NCBI RefSeq assembly: GCF_018687575.1
Contig: NZ_CP061297.1
Coordinates: 1,494,821 to 1,558,820, forward strand
DNA length: 64,000 nucleotides
DNA from: Polynucleobacter asymbioticus
GTDB lineage: Bacteria > Pseudomonadota > Gammaproteobacteria > Burkholderiales > Burkholderiaceae
Direction of reading: 5' to 3'
Numbering within the stretch: the stretch's first letter is position 1; each line of letters opens with the position of its first letter. The position numbers and the translations under genes were made by a program. Shown one piece after another: positions 30,793-39,180 of this stretch. The notes under the pieces are model-generated. The model saw only the letters and a program-made list of their open reading frames with translations, was not told the DNA's origin and ran no database searches.

Positions 30793-31533
30793 TCATCTAT
30801 CAATGATGGGGCGCAGAATTGTTCCTCGAGTATCAATAATTGTTTTATATCCAGTTATTGGATCAATGCTCTCTGTATAGAAACCCAATACTCTAGCCGA
30901 CGATACTTGCTGCGGTTTTTCAAATTGAGCTGATTGCTGTTTTTGCAATTCCCTTTCCTGATGTTGGCGCAACTTAATACAACTAGGCGCTGCTGCAGAA
31001 TACTTACTGGTACATTTAATGGCCAATGCATCTTCAAACATCCCTGCCTGATCGAATGATCTTGCTGCCTCAAATGTCATACATTCAGTTGCCTCCCAGG
31101 ATGAGCCAGCACTAAAGCCAAAAAGCACTGCAGTACCCCCAATCGATGTAGATCCCATGCACGGAGCGGTAGGGTGATTGGCCGGGGAAAATGCTGTGGC
31201 GACAGGAATCTTAGGAGCAGCATAGGTTGATGTGACGGTTGTATTGCCCGAAGTATTCCCCTGCGAGCTTGAAGCACCTGTAGAGATATTACCTACAGAC
31301 CCGCCAGTACCCCCGGCGGAAGTCGAGGCGCCTGTTGTGATGCTTCCCACTGATCCACCGGTGCCACCTTGAGATGTTGATGAAGAGGCTCCAGTTGTTG
31401 AAACAGAATTGCTAAGCGGGCTACTCGTTACAGCACCACCTGTAGTACCACCAGTAGTATCAACTGTAATTTGGGCAAAAGGCTTATTAAATACGAGTGC
31501 AATCAAACTTGCCAATGCAAGTTTTTTTAACAT
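30793..31533 (-). CDS. Unrecognised secreted protein with Gly/Ser/Thr tandem repeats
   Basis: 246 residues. I do not recognise the family. Residues 1-20 (MLKKLALASLIALVFNKPFA) form a convincing Sec signal peptide. Residues 25-103 are low-complexity and contain about 2.7 copies of an 18-20-residue repeat, TTGAS..GGTGGSVG(S/N)I. The C-terminal part (105-246) has four cysteines (125, 151, 174, 185), which could form two disulfides in the periplasm. It also has a GSTSIGGTAVLFGFSAGSSW segment, a Gln/Lys/Glu-rich helix (186-210) and a final strand-rich tail. It vaguely resembles small virion or envelope proteins from mobile elements, but no mobile-element genes are nearby. Confidence 0.7.
   Translation of the reverse strand: MLKKLALASLIALVFNKPFAQITVDTTGGTTGGAVTSSPLSNSVSTTGASSSTSQGGTGGSVGSITTGASTSAGGTGGSVGNISTGASSSQGNTSGNTTVTSTYAAPKIPVATAFSPANHPTAPCMGSTSIGGTAVLFGFSAGSSWEATECMTFEAARSFDQAGMFEDALAIKCTSKYSAAAPSCIKLRQHQERELQKQQSAQFEKPQQVSSARVLGFYTESIDPITGYKTIIDTRGTILRPIIDR
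31245..31398 (-). repeat. In-frame tandem repeat inside the secreted-protein gene
   Basis: About 2.7 imperfect units of 54-60 bases, coding for TTGASSSTSQGGTGGSVGSI, then TTGASTSAGGTGGSVGNI, then a decayed STGASSSQGNTSGN. Repeat phase is preserved, as expected for a length-variable surface or linker segment. Confidence 0.75.
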
Positions 31534-31827
31534 ATAAGAATTTTCTGAGAGGGGTGAGACCTACTCTAATTCGCTAGAGAGGACGACTGTTACGTGATGT
31601 TGAAAAGCCCAATGCTGTAACAGTTATCAGCTGTGGGTTGCCCTTAAGATACTCTCTAAACTCAACAATAGATACAACTGATTACTAAAGAGCCTCGGCA
31701 CCCGAATGAGTCCTAAGCAGCAGATGGCACGGATAACATTAATTATTTAGGGTTATTCTGAAATGCAAAAACCACCCGAAGGTGGTCTTTGCAGTCTGTC
31801 ATCACTTCAGAAATACATTCGCAAGAC
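31534..31827. other. 294-base intergenic region without a gene
   Basis: I see no coding frame, tRNA or known riboswitch. It holds an 8-base inverted repeat ACTGTTAC/GTAACAGT (31586-31593 and 31617-31624, 23-base loop), a short CTCTA/TAGAG repeat near 31563-31578, and the clpA terminator at 31771-31786. The upstream signals of the secreted-protein gene should lie here but no strong -35/-10 pair is evident. Confidence 0.6.
31766..31786 (-). terminator. Intrinsic terminator of clpSA with UUCG tetraloop
   Basis: Read on the minus strand: ACCACC, TTCG loop, GGTGGT, then TTTTT. The UUCG tetraloop closes a six-pair stem at 31771-31786. It lies about 40 bases after the clpA stop. Confidence 0.8.
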
Positions 31828-34134
31828 TTAGATCTCTTCGACTGGAGCTACATCAGCTTTTGGTCTCTTACCTTGAATCACCGGGGCATCAAACTGCAGT
31901 TGAACTTTGCCATCAGTATCAATGTCGACATCCACATGACCACCCTGAGCTAATTTTCCAAAGAGTAGTTCGTCAGCAAGTGCTTTACGAACCGTATCTT
32001 GGATGATGCGTTGCATTGGTCTTGCACCCATGAGCGGATCAAAGCCATGCTTAGCTAAATGTGCACGCAATGCCGGGCTAAATGTGGCATCTACCTTCTT
32101 CTCATGGAGTTGCTCTTCTAGCTGCATTAAGAACTTATCCACCACGCGCATGATGATGGTCTCATCAAGTGCCTTGAAGGAAACAATCGCATCTAAACGG
32201 TTGCGGAACTCTGGTGTAAAGAACTTCTTAATATCCGCCATCTCATCGCCAGACTCACGCGCATTGGTAAATCCAATAGTCGATTTTTGCATCGCTTCGG
32301 CACCAGCATTCGTTGTCATGATGATGATCACATTACGGAAATCCGTCTTACGACCATTGTTATCTGTGAGAGTGCCGTGATCCATTACCTGCAAGAGAAT
32401 ATTGAAAATATCCGGATGAGCCTTTTCAATTTCATCTAGCAAGAGAACGCAATGCGGCTTCTTGTTAACAGCCTCAGTCAGCAAGCCGCCTTGATCAAAG
32501 CCTACGTATCCTGGAGGCGCACCGATTAAGCGACTGACAGCATGACGCTCCATGTACTCAGACATATCAAAACGTAAAAGCTCAATACCTAAAATGTAGG
32601 CAAGCTGCTTAGCAACTTCAGTCTTACCAACCCCAGTAGGGCCGGAGAATAAGAATGAGCCGATCGGTCTATCGATCTTGCCAAGACCTGCGCGAGTCAT
32701 CTTAATGGCACTTGCTAAGGCCTCAATGGCAGGATCCTGACCAAACACCACACTCTTAATATCACGATCTAAGGTTTGGAGTTTGCTACGGTCATCCACA
32801 GTTACAGACTGCGGCGGTATACGAGCAATCTTCGCTACGATCTCCTCAATCTCTGGGCGACCAATGGTTTTCTTCTGCTTGGATTTTGGCAAAATACGTT
32901 GCGCTGCTCCAGCTTCATCTATCACATCAATTGCCTTATCCGGCAAATGGCGATCATTGATATAGCGTGAAGACAGTTCAGCAGCAGCTACTAATGCAGC
33001 TGAAGCATATTTAACGCCATGGTGCTCTTCGAAGCGAGACTTGAGGCCACGCAAGATTTGCACAGTCTGATCAACAGTTGGCTCAACCACATCCACCTTC
33101 TGGAATCGGCGTGACAGCGCAGCATCCTTCTCAAAAATACCGCGGTACTCAGTAAAGGTAGTGGCACCGATACATTTCAGTTGGCCATTCGAGAGCGCAG
33201 GCTTTAATAAGTTACTTGCATCCAAAGTTCCGCCCGATGCAGCACCCGCACCAATTAAGGTGTGAATCTCATCGATAAATAAAACACCGTGGGCGCTATC
33301 TTTTAAAGACTTCAACACACTCTTGAGGCGCTGCTCAAAATCACCGCGGTACTTTGTACCTGCCAATAACGCGCCCATGTCTAATGAGTAGACTGTGGCA
33401 TCAGCCAAGATCTCGGGCACATCACCTTTGACAATCCTCCAGGCTAGACCCTCAGCAATTGCAGTCTTACCGACGCCAGCCTCGCCTACCAATAGTGGAT
33501 TATTTTTACGGCGGCGGCACAGAACTTGTATCACCCGCTCAACCTCGCTATCGCGACCGATGAGCGGATCAATCTTGCCCTGCTTAGCCAGAACATTGAG
33601 GTTTTGGGTGTACTGCTCTAATGGACTCTCCTTACCACCAGAGGAAGTATCTTCAGCCTCTTGAGTCGACTCAGCGGGTTTCACGCTCTCTGCTTGATCT
33701 TTACGTACACCATGGCTAATAAAGTTCACGACATCTAAGCGGGTCACGCCTTGCTGCTGCAAGAAATACACTGCATGCGAATCTTTTTCACCAAAGATGG
33801 CTACCAGCACGTTTGCACCAGTCACTTCTTTTTTGCCACTTGAAGTTGACTGTACGTGCATGATGGCGCGCTGAATGACACGCTGAAAACCGAGGGTTGG
33901 CTGCGTATCAACTTCATCATTACCAGGAACAACGGGTGTGTTGTCATTAATAAAATTTTTGAGTTGTGCACGCAACTCTGCAATATTGACGGCGCAGGCT
34001 TTTAAGACCTCGACTGCGGTTGCGTTATCCAGCAAGGCGGCAAGCAAATGCTCGACCGTAATAAATTCATGCCTTGAAGCTCGCGCATCAACAAACGCCA
34101 TATGCAAACTGACTTCTAGTTCCTGGGCAATCAT
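31828..34134 (-). CDS. clpA: ATP-dependent Clp protease ATP-binding subunit ClpA
   Basis: Unfoldase of the ClpAP protease, including N-degron substrates delivered by ClpS. 768 residues: the N-terminal Clp repeat domain ([14 protein letters not shown]...), a linker rich in Glu/Ser/Lys, the first AAA+ module ([20 protein letters not shown]) and the second AAA+ module ([24 protein letters not shown]). ATG 34134 has GGAGG four bases upstream and overlaps the clpS stop (ATGA), so translation is coupled. This start is preferred to the longer frame from 34152. Confidence 0.96.
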   Translation of the reverse strand: MIAQELEVSLHMAFVDARASRHEFITVEHLLAALLDNATAVEVLKACAVNIAELRAQLKNFINDNTPVVPGNDEVDTQPTLGFQRVIQRAIMHVQSTSSGKKEVTGANVLVAIFGEKDSHAVYFLQQQGVTRLDVVNFISHGVRKDQAESVKPAESTQEAEDTSSGGKESPLEQYTQNLNVLAKQGKIDPLIGRDSEVERVIQVLCRRRKNNPLLVGEAGVGKTAIAEGLAWRIVKGDVPEILADATVYSLDMGALLAGTKYRGDFEQRLKSVLKSLKDSAHGVLFIDEIHTLIGAGAASGGTLDASNLLKPALSNGQLKCIGATTFTEYRGIFEKDAALSRRFQKVDVVEPTVDQTVQILRGLKSRFEEHHGVKYASAALVAAAELSSRYINDRHLPDKAIDVIDEAGAAQRILPKSKQKKTIGRPEIEEIVAKIARIPPQSVTVDDRSKLQTLDRDIKSVVFGQDPAIEALASAIKMTRAGLGKIDRPIGSFLFSGPTGVGKTEVAKQLAYILGIELLRFDMSEYMERHAVSRLIGAPPGYVGFDQGGLLTEAVNKKPHCVLLLDEIEKAHPDIFNILLQVMDHGTLTDNNGRKTDFRNVIIIMTTNAGAEAMQKSTIGFTNARESGDEMADIKKFFTPEFRNRLDAIVSFKALDETIIMRVVDKFLMQLEEQLHEKKVDATFSPALRAHLAKHGFDPLMGARPMQRIIQDTVRKALADELLFGKLAQGGHVDVDIDTDGKVQLQFDAPVIQGKRPKADVAPVEEI

Positions 34135-34478
34135 GCTTCCTCCATAGTGCACTGTAGTGGGTGACCCGCTTCGCGGGATAGCTCGATAACTTGATGCACT
34201 TTTGTTGCCGCAACATCACGTGTGAATACACCGCAAATGCCTTTGCCAACTAAATGAACCTGCAACATGATCCGTGTAGCTGTCTCATGGTCTTTATTAA
34301 AATACTCCTGAATGACCATCACCACAAATTCCATTGGCGTGTAATCGTCATTCAATAGTAAAACTTTATACATCGAGGGAGCCTTCAGTTTCTCGGCCTG
34401 CTTTTCGAGAAGAATGGTGTCCTCAATGTAGGGGTTGTTGGGATTACCAACAGTAGGGTTTTTCGTTGTACGACTCAT
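34131..34478 (-). CDS. clpS: ClpS adaptor protein
   Basis: Adaptor that recognises N-degrons and docks on the ClpA N-domain. 115 residues from [11 protein letters not shown]; it contains the core [24 protein letters not shown] and the helix [21 protein letters not shown]. Two other in-frame ATGs lie at 34532 and 34487. ATG 34478 is favoured because it is seven bases after a minus-strand TAGAAT (34486-34491) and gives the family length. It forms an operon with clpA. Confidence 0.92.
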   Translation of the reverse strand: MSRTTKNPTVGNPNNPYIEDTILLEKQAEKLKAPSMYKVLLLNDDYTPMEFVVMVIQEYFNKDHETATRIMLQVHLVGKGICGVFTRDVAATKVHQVIELSREAGHPLQCTMEEA

Positions 34479-34623
34479 GAGAAACATTCTAAACACAGAT
34501 ATAAAAATATGGATTTGAGGGCTTTGTTGCAAAAAACCATCAAGAAAGCCCTCTTAAGCCCATATTGGGGCATTTTTCAATAAAAAAAGGGGTCTTTAGC
34601 AGTAACTATCTTTACCCACCCCC

Positions 34624-34652
34624 TTGACACCCCACCATAAAGGGCAAACAAT
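34624..34652 (+). promoter_or_regulatory. Sigma70 promoter of cspA with long leader
   Basis: A perfect -35 TTGACA (34624-34629), 17-base spacer and AACAAT (34647-34652). The predicted start near 34659 leaves a 5' untranslated region of about 104 bases before the cspA ATG (34763), typical of cold-shock csp mRNAs. A GGAG at 34753-34756 is the ribosome binding site. Confidence 0.65.
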
Positions 34653-34762
34653 CAGGGGGTAGGCTTTATTTGAAGTCCTATTTAGGCGTGTTGTAGAGCG
34701 AGACTGATTAAAAAGTATTCACCCTCATCACGGTTGTTTTAAGTTTATGTAATGGAGTTCGC

Positions 34763-34966
34763 ATGGCGACCGGAATTGTTAAGTGGTTCAATGATGCAAA
34801 AGGTTTTGGCTTTATCAAACCTGATGATGGTGAAGAAGAGTTGTTTGCGCATTTCAGCGCAATCACAATGCCTGGGTTCAAAACCCTCAAGGAAAACCAA
34901 AAGGTAACGTTTGACATTACCCAAGGCCCTAAAGGCAAACAAGCTACTAATATCCAAGCAGCTTAA
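34763..34966 (+). CDS. cspA: Cold-shock protein, CspA family
   Basis: A 67-residue single cold-shock domain that binds single-stranded RNA and DNA. RNP1 is KGFGFIKP and RNP2 is LFAHFSAI, where the family usually has VFVHF. It begins [17 protein letters not shown] and ends [13 protein letters not shown], the usual pattern. Its long leader and perfect -35 suggest RNA-level temperature control, although cold induction of this paralogue is inferred. A strong terminator follows. Confidence 0.95.
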   Translation: MATGIVKWFNDAKGFGFIKPDDGEEELFAHFSAITMPGFKTLKENQKVTFDITQGPKGKQATNIQAA

Positions 34967-34985
34967 TCTGCTTTAGATCATTATT

Positions 34986-35018
34986 AAAAACCCAGGACTT
35001 GTTCCTGGGTTTTTTTTC
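34986..35018 (+). terminator. Intrinsic terminator of cspA
   Basis: Stem AAAAACCCAGGA (34986-34997), loop CTTGT, TCCTGGGTTTTT (35003-35014), then further T residues. Confidence 0.9.
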
Positions 35019-35088
35019 GTCCACATTTCTTTGCAAGGTAAGCCCTGCCTTAGAATTGACTGCACCTTTACCGATCACTCAGAACACC

Positions 35089-35544
35089 ATGCGCTTAATC
35101 ATTATCAAACAATTTATTTTTTCACTGGTAGCGATCGTTAGCATTTTTTCAAGCGTTACGTTTGCACAGCAGAATGTTGGCCTGCCAACAATTGAACTCA
35201 AGACTGGCATCTATCGCATACAAGCGGAGTTAGCCGATACACCTAAAGCACGTGAAGTCGGGCTTATGAATCGCACCAGTATGCCCACCAACTCTGGCAT
35301 GCTCTTTGTCTTTGAGCAAAAAGCTGGTCATTGCTTCTGGATGAATAACACCAAGATTCCTTTGTCTATTGCCTTCATTGCTGACGATGGCAAGATTGTG
35401 AATATTGAAGAGATGCAGGCCGAGACCACCAACAACCACTGCCCTAAAGCAGCAGTGCGTTATGCATTGGAGATGAATAAACAGTGGTTCTCTGAAAGAG
35501 TGATCGTGCCAGGCACAGTCATTCAAGGCCTACCCAAGAAATAA
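35089..35544 (+). CDS. Exported DUF192 domain protein
   Basis: 151 residues from ATG 35089. Residues 1-25 form a Sec signal peptide ending near VTFAQQ. The rest is a DUF192 domain with the characteristic AREVGLMNRTSMPTNSGMLFVF and CFWMNNTKIPLSIAFI segments. DUF192 proteins are small periplasmic or extracytoplasmic barrels of unknown function. The frame extends upstream to 34999 but that part runs through the cspA terminator and is unlikely to be translated. A bidirectional terminator follows. Confidence 0.88.
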   Translation: MRLIIIKQFIFSLVAIVSIFSSVTFAQQNVGLPTIELKTGIYRIQAELADTPKAREVGLMNRTSMPTNSGMLFVFEQKAGHCFWMNNTKIPLSIAFIADDGKIVNIEEMQAETTNNHCPKAAVRYALEMNKQWFSERVIVPGTVIQGLPKK

Positions 35545-35569
35545 GAGGTAGGCTGAAGCTACGAAACAA

Positions 35570-35598
35570 AAAACGCAGACCGAGGTCTGCGTTTTCTT
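35570..35598. terminator. Bidirectional terminator between the DUF192 gene and ppnP
   Basis: Stem AAAACGCAGAC (35570-35580), loop CGAG, GTCTGCGTTTT (35585-35595), T-rich on both strands. Confidence 0.88.
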
Positions 35599-35630
35599 TT
35601 GGATGCAAGAGGTATACCCTCCTTGCTTAC

Positions 35631-35936
35631 TTATTCAAAGTGGCAAACATAGTGCACTGGTGATTCGGCGCGGATGATGAAATAACCGCCCTTTTCTACT
35701 TCCCAGCTTTGGCCAGCTTTGAACTCGACCTCTGGAGCGCCGTTAATGCTGACAAAGGCATTGCCATCCACTACTTCCATGATCTCTTTGGTGCTGAGGT
35801 CAAAACGCAAAGTGCTTGGCAACACTACGCCAACAGATTTACGAACACCATTTGGCAGGGTCACAGTATGGGATACGCACTTACCGTCAAAAAATACATT
35901 GGCTTTTTTGCCTACAGAAACTTGATCAAATTGCAT
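35631..35936 (-). CDS. ppnP: Pyrimidine/purine nucleoside phosphorylase
   Basis: 101 residues of the PpnP (YaiE, DUF1255) family, a small cupin that phosphorolyses diverse nucleosides to free base and ribose-1-phosphate. It begins MQFDQVSVGKKANVFFDGKC and contains the conserved SHTVTLPNGVRKSVGVVLP and GGYFIIRAESPVHYVCHFE. Length is slightly above the E. coli 94 residues. It is 45 bases downstream of argG on the same strand. Confidence 0.9.
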   Translation of the reverse strand: MQFDQVSVGKKANVFFDGKCVSHTVTLPNGVRKSVGVVLPSTLRFDLSTKEIMEVVDGNAFVSINGAPEVEFKAGQSWEVEKGGYFIIRAESPVHYVCHFE

Positions 35937-35981
35937 CTTTATTCTTTCTAATCTAAATTATTAGTGAGTTATTTATCTAAA

Positions 35982-37211
35982 TTATTTGGCACGCTTACGT
36001 CTTGCCGTTTCAGCAATCCGCATACGCAAAGCATTGAGCTTAATGAATCCACCCGCATCTGCTTGGTTATACGCGCCACCATCATCATCAAAAGTGGCAA
36101 TCGTTTGATCAAACAATGTGTTCGCTGAATCACGTGAGATCACAGAAACAGATCCCTTGTAAAGCTTCAGACGTACAACACCATTGACCATCTGCTGCGT
36201 GTGATCAATCAAGGTTTGCAAGGCGAGACGCTCTGGCGCCCACCATAAACCGTTATAGATCAAGCTGGCGTAACGTGGCATCAAGTCGTCTTTAAGGTGT
36301 GCCACTTCACGATCTAAAGTAATACTCTCAATACCGCGGTGCGCCTTCAACAAAATGGTGCCGCCAGGAGTTTCATAGCAACCACGGCTCTTCATACCAA
36401 CAAAACGGTTCTCAACCAAGTCAAGGCGGCCAATACCATGCATGCCACCGATGCGATTAAGTTCGGCCAACAATTCATGTGGCTTATAGGCTTTGCCATT
36501 AATTGCTACTGGATCACCAGCACGGAATTCAATTTCAATAATTTCTGGGGCATCTGGAGCTTTCTCAGGAGAGACCGTCCAACGCCACATTGACTCTTCA
36601 GCTTCGGCATTTGGGTTCTCGAGATGACGACCTTCGTAACTGATGTGCAACAAGTTGGCATCCATAGAATAAGGTGAGCCACCTTGCTTATGCTTCATCT
36701 CAACTGGGATCCCATGCTTTTCTGCATAAGCCATCAACTTTTCACGTGAGAGCAAATCCCATTCACGCCATGGAGCAATTACTTTGATTCCTGGCTCAAG
36801 CGCGTAGTAGCCCAACTCAAAACGAACTTGGTCGTTACCTTTACCGGTAGCGCCGTGCGATACAGAGTCAGCGCCAGTCTGGCGAGCAATTTCAATTTGA
36901 CGCTTAGCGATCAATGGTCTGGCGATAGAAGTACCTAAAAGGTACTCACCTTCATAAATCGTATTGGCGCGGAACATCGGGAATACAAAGTCACGCACAA
37001 ATTCTTCACGCAAGTCATCGATAAAAATATTTTCTGGCTTGATGCCAAACTGCAAGGCCTTAGCACGTGCTGGCTCCAACTCTTCACCCTGGCCCAAGTC
37101 GGCAGTGAATGTAACAATCTCGCATTGGTAAGTGTCTTGAAGCCATTTCAAGATCACGCTAGTGTCAAGACCACCGGAATACGCTAAAACTACTTTTTTA
37201 ATATCGGACAT
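35982..37211 (-). CDS. argG: Argininosuccinate synthase
   Basis: Joins citrulline and aspartate using ATP. The 409-residue protein has the PP-loop [15 protein letters not shown] at the N-terminus, [10 protein letters not shown], and [18 protein letters not shown]; length is typical of the short ArgG class. It is 59 bases downstream of argF on the same strand, so the last two arginine steps before ASL are adjacent. The AT-rich gap contains no clear terminator. Confidence 0.95.
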   Translation of the reverse strand: MSDIKKVVLAYSGGLDTSVILKWLQDTYQCEIVTFTADLGQGEELEPARAKALQFGIKPENIFIDDLREEFVRDFVFPMFRANTIYEGEYLLGTSIARPLIAKRQIEIARQTGADSVSHGATGKGNDQVRFELGYYALEPGIKVIAPWREWDLLSREKLMAYAEKHGIPVEMKHKQGGSPYSMDANLLHISYEGRHLENPNAEAEESMWRWTVSPEKAPDAPEIIEIEFRAGDPVAINGKAYKPHELLAELNRIGGMHGIGRLDLVENRFVGMKSRGCYETPGGTILLKAHRGIESITLDREVAHLKDDLMPRYASLIYNGLWWAPERLALQTLIDHTQQMVNGVVRLKLYKGSVSVISRDSANTLFDQTIATFDDDGGAYNQADAGGFIKLNALRMRIAETARRKRAK

Positions 37212-37270
37212 GATTTCTATTCAATCAAAAAAATTAAGCAACAACTAATAAAAATAAATTACTTCAGCAA

Positions 37271-38218
37271 TCAATCCAAACGGCCGCAGAGCAGATACTC
37301 CATTAAAGCCTTTTGAACATGCAGACGATTTTCAGCCTCTTCCCAAACGATACTTTGAGGACCATCAATCACTTCTGCAGAAACCTCTTCGCCACGATGT
37401 GCTGGCAAGCAATGCATAAACAGAGCATCTGGTTTGGCCAAAGACATCAACTCTTCGTCCACCATCCAATCCTTAAAGGCAGTCATGCGTGAAGTATTTT
37501 CATCTTCGTAACCCATGCTGGTCCATACATCCGTGGTGACTAAATCAGCACCTTTGCAAGCATCTTTTGGGTCGGCGCAAATCGTCAGGTGCTTCAAGGC
37601 TTTGGCAGTCAATCTGGAGTCATCCAATTGATAACCACTAGGAGCGGAGAAGCGAATTTGGAAGTCCAAACACTCGGCTGCCTGTATCCAGGTGTAGGCC
37701 ATATTGTTGGCGTCACCTACCCAAGCAACGGTTTTACCCTGAATCGGACCGCGCGCCTCTACAAAGGTAAAGATATCGGCCAATACTTGGCAGGGATGGT
37801 ATTCATTGGTTAAGCCATTAATCACTGGCACACGGGAGTTAGCAGCAAAGCGCTCGATAATCTCTTGGCCAAAGGTGCGGATCATGATGATGTCAGTCAT
37901 TCTTGAAATGACCTGCGCAGCGTCCTCTACAGGCTCGCCACGACCCAACTGGGTATCTCTGGTGTTGAGGTATACGGCGTGACCGCCAAGCTGGTGTATG
38001 CCCGCCTCAAAGGAAAGGCGAGTACGAGTCGAATGCTTCTCAAAGATCATGGCTAAAGTACGATCGTGTAAGGGGTGCCAAGTCTCATAACTCTTAAACT
38101 TAGTCTTGAGCCAAGCAGAGCGTTTCAGGAGATAGTCGTACTCTTCGCGAGTCAGGTCAGCAAATTGCAAGTAATGCTTAACCTGGCCAGGCACTTGAGG
38201 CTTTGCCAAAGATGTCAT
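37271..38218 (-). CDS. argF: Ornithine carbamoyltransferase
   Basis: Makes citrulline from ornithine and carbamoyl phosphate. The protein has the carbamoyl phosphate site KHSTRTRLSFE, the NEYHPCQVLAD segment and the ornithine site HCLPAHRGEE. Two starts are possible: ATG 38218 (315 residues, AGAAAG seven bases upstream) and ATG 38251 (326 residues). I prefer 38218 because the family begins just before HYLQF, but the choice is not secure. argG follows. Confidence 0.93.
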   Translation of the reverse strand: MTSLAKPQVPGQVKHYLQFADLTREEYDYLLKRSAWLKTKFKSYETWHPLHDRTLAMIFEKHSTRTRLSFEAGIHQLGGHAVYLNTRDTQLGRGEPVEDAAQVISRMTDIIMIRTFGQEIIERFAANSRVPVINGLTNEYHPCQVLADIFTFVEARGPIQGKTVAWVGDANNMAYTWIQAAECLDFQIRFSAPSGYQLDDSRLTAKALKHLTICADPKDACKGADLVTTDVWTSMGYEDENTSRMTAFKDWMVDEELMSLAKPDALFMHCLPAHRGEEVSAEVIDGPQSIVWEEAENRLHVQKALMEYLLCGRLD

Positions 38219-38370
38219 TGTTGAGCTTTCTACTAAAGTTTTAGCTTGCATTTTTTGTATGAGGCATCAGACTGCACGAAAATAGTTCCTAAAGTCATCT
38301 TATGGCCATCTCAGACTGTTAAGCTAGAGGGCTCATTAATACTTATCTTTACAACGATTCTTACGCCAAC

Positions 38371-38685
38371 TTGAACCACAAAAAGCTTTTCATTCAAGGC
38401 ATTACAACTTCTGGCAAACCTTTTCGTCCCAGCGACTGGGCCGAACGTCTTTGCGGGGTGATGGCCACTTTTCGCCCACCAGGCGATGCTGGCGACCCCC
38501 GCTTCACTTACTCGCCTTATGTCAGACCAGTGGTTATTGCACAAGTGAAATGCGTTGTTATTGATACCAGACTAAGAGATCTTGATCCAAGAGCACTCGA
38601 CTTTGTCATGAACTTTGCCAAAGACAACAGCCTACCAATTGAAGAAGCTTGCGAATTCGAGCCGAATCCGCCATCCCAGTCCTAA
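38371..38685 (+). CDS. DUF3579 domain protein
   Basis: A 104-residue protein typical of betaproteobacteria, with the conserved core GITTSGKPFRPSDWAERLCGVMATFRPPGD and a C-terminal helix (LDPRALDFVMNFAKDNSLPIEEACEF). Function unknown; it is predicted cytoplasmic. The start appears to be TTG 38371, since no ATG precedes the conserved core. It is convergent with rpsT, and the rpsT terminator lies between. Confidence 0.85.
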   Translation: MNHKKLFIQGITTSGKPFRPSDWAERLCGVMATFRPPGDAGDPRFTYSPYVRPVVIAQVKCVVIDTRLRDLDPRALDFVMNFAKDNSLPIEEACEFEPNPPSQS

Positions 38686-38715
38686 AAACAAAAACCCGCT
38701 CTGATAAGGAGCGGG
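38686..38715 (-). terminator. Intrinsic terminator of rpsT
   Basis: Minus strand: CCCGCTC, seven-base loop, GAGCGGG (38695-38715), then TTTTTGTTTTT. On the plus strand the tail is poor in T, so termination is mainly for rpsT. Confidence 0.85.
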
Positions 38716-38760
38716 CTTAGGCTCAGATTACTCTCGAGCCTGCCTAAAACTATAAAAGTC

Positions 38761-39027
38761 TTACGCTGCCATTGCCTTGATGGCTGCAGACAAACGTGAC
38801 TTCTGACGTGATGCAGTATTTTTGTGAGCAATCTTTTTGTCAGCAATCTTGTCGATTGTTGATTGAGTTGCTGCGAACACTTTAGCTGCAGCAGCCTTGT
38901 CGCCAGTTTCAATTGCTTTACGAACTGCCTTGATGGAAGTGCGAAGCTTTGAACGCAAACTGGAGTTGTGTTCATTCTGTTTTACTGCCTGCCGTGCGCG
39001 TTTACGCGCTTGTGCGGTATTGGCCAT
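38761..39027 (-). CDS. rpsT: 30S ribosomal protein S20
   Basis: An 88-residue, very basic helical protein: [21 protein letters not shown] and the helical segments with [19 protein letters not shown] match S20. AAGG lies about seven bases before the ATG. The AT-rich 39030-39070 region upstream presumably holds its promoter. It is divergent from murJ, as in many Burkholderiales. Confidence 0.97.
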   Translation of the reverse strand: MANTAQARKRARQAVKQNEHNSSLRSKLRTSIKAVRKAIETGDKAAAAKVFAATQSTIDKIADKKIAHKNTASRQKSRLSAAIKAMAA

Positions 39028-39180
39028 CTTTAAACCTTGCTATATAAAAATTACAAAATACGATTAACTGAAAATCTGCGTGGGTTCGCCAAATTTGCAA
39101 GCTGACTCACCAAAACCCAAGATTTTACATTAAAGGACTAAAAAAGCCCAGTCGCTTGATAAATAGGGGAAAATTGGCCC

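Noticed and set aside
31534..31827. Search for tRNA, small RNA or riboswitch in the largest gap
   Set aside because: No cloverleaf, no known riboswitch motif; only the inverted repeat and clpA terminator were found.
32130..32142. TTATCCACC, a near DnaA box, in clpA
   Set aside because: Single isolated site inside a coding region; no origin-like cluster.
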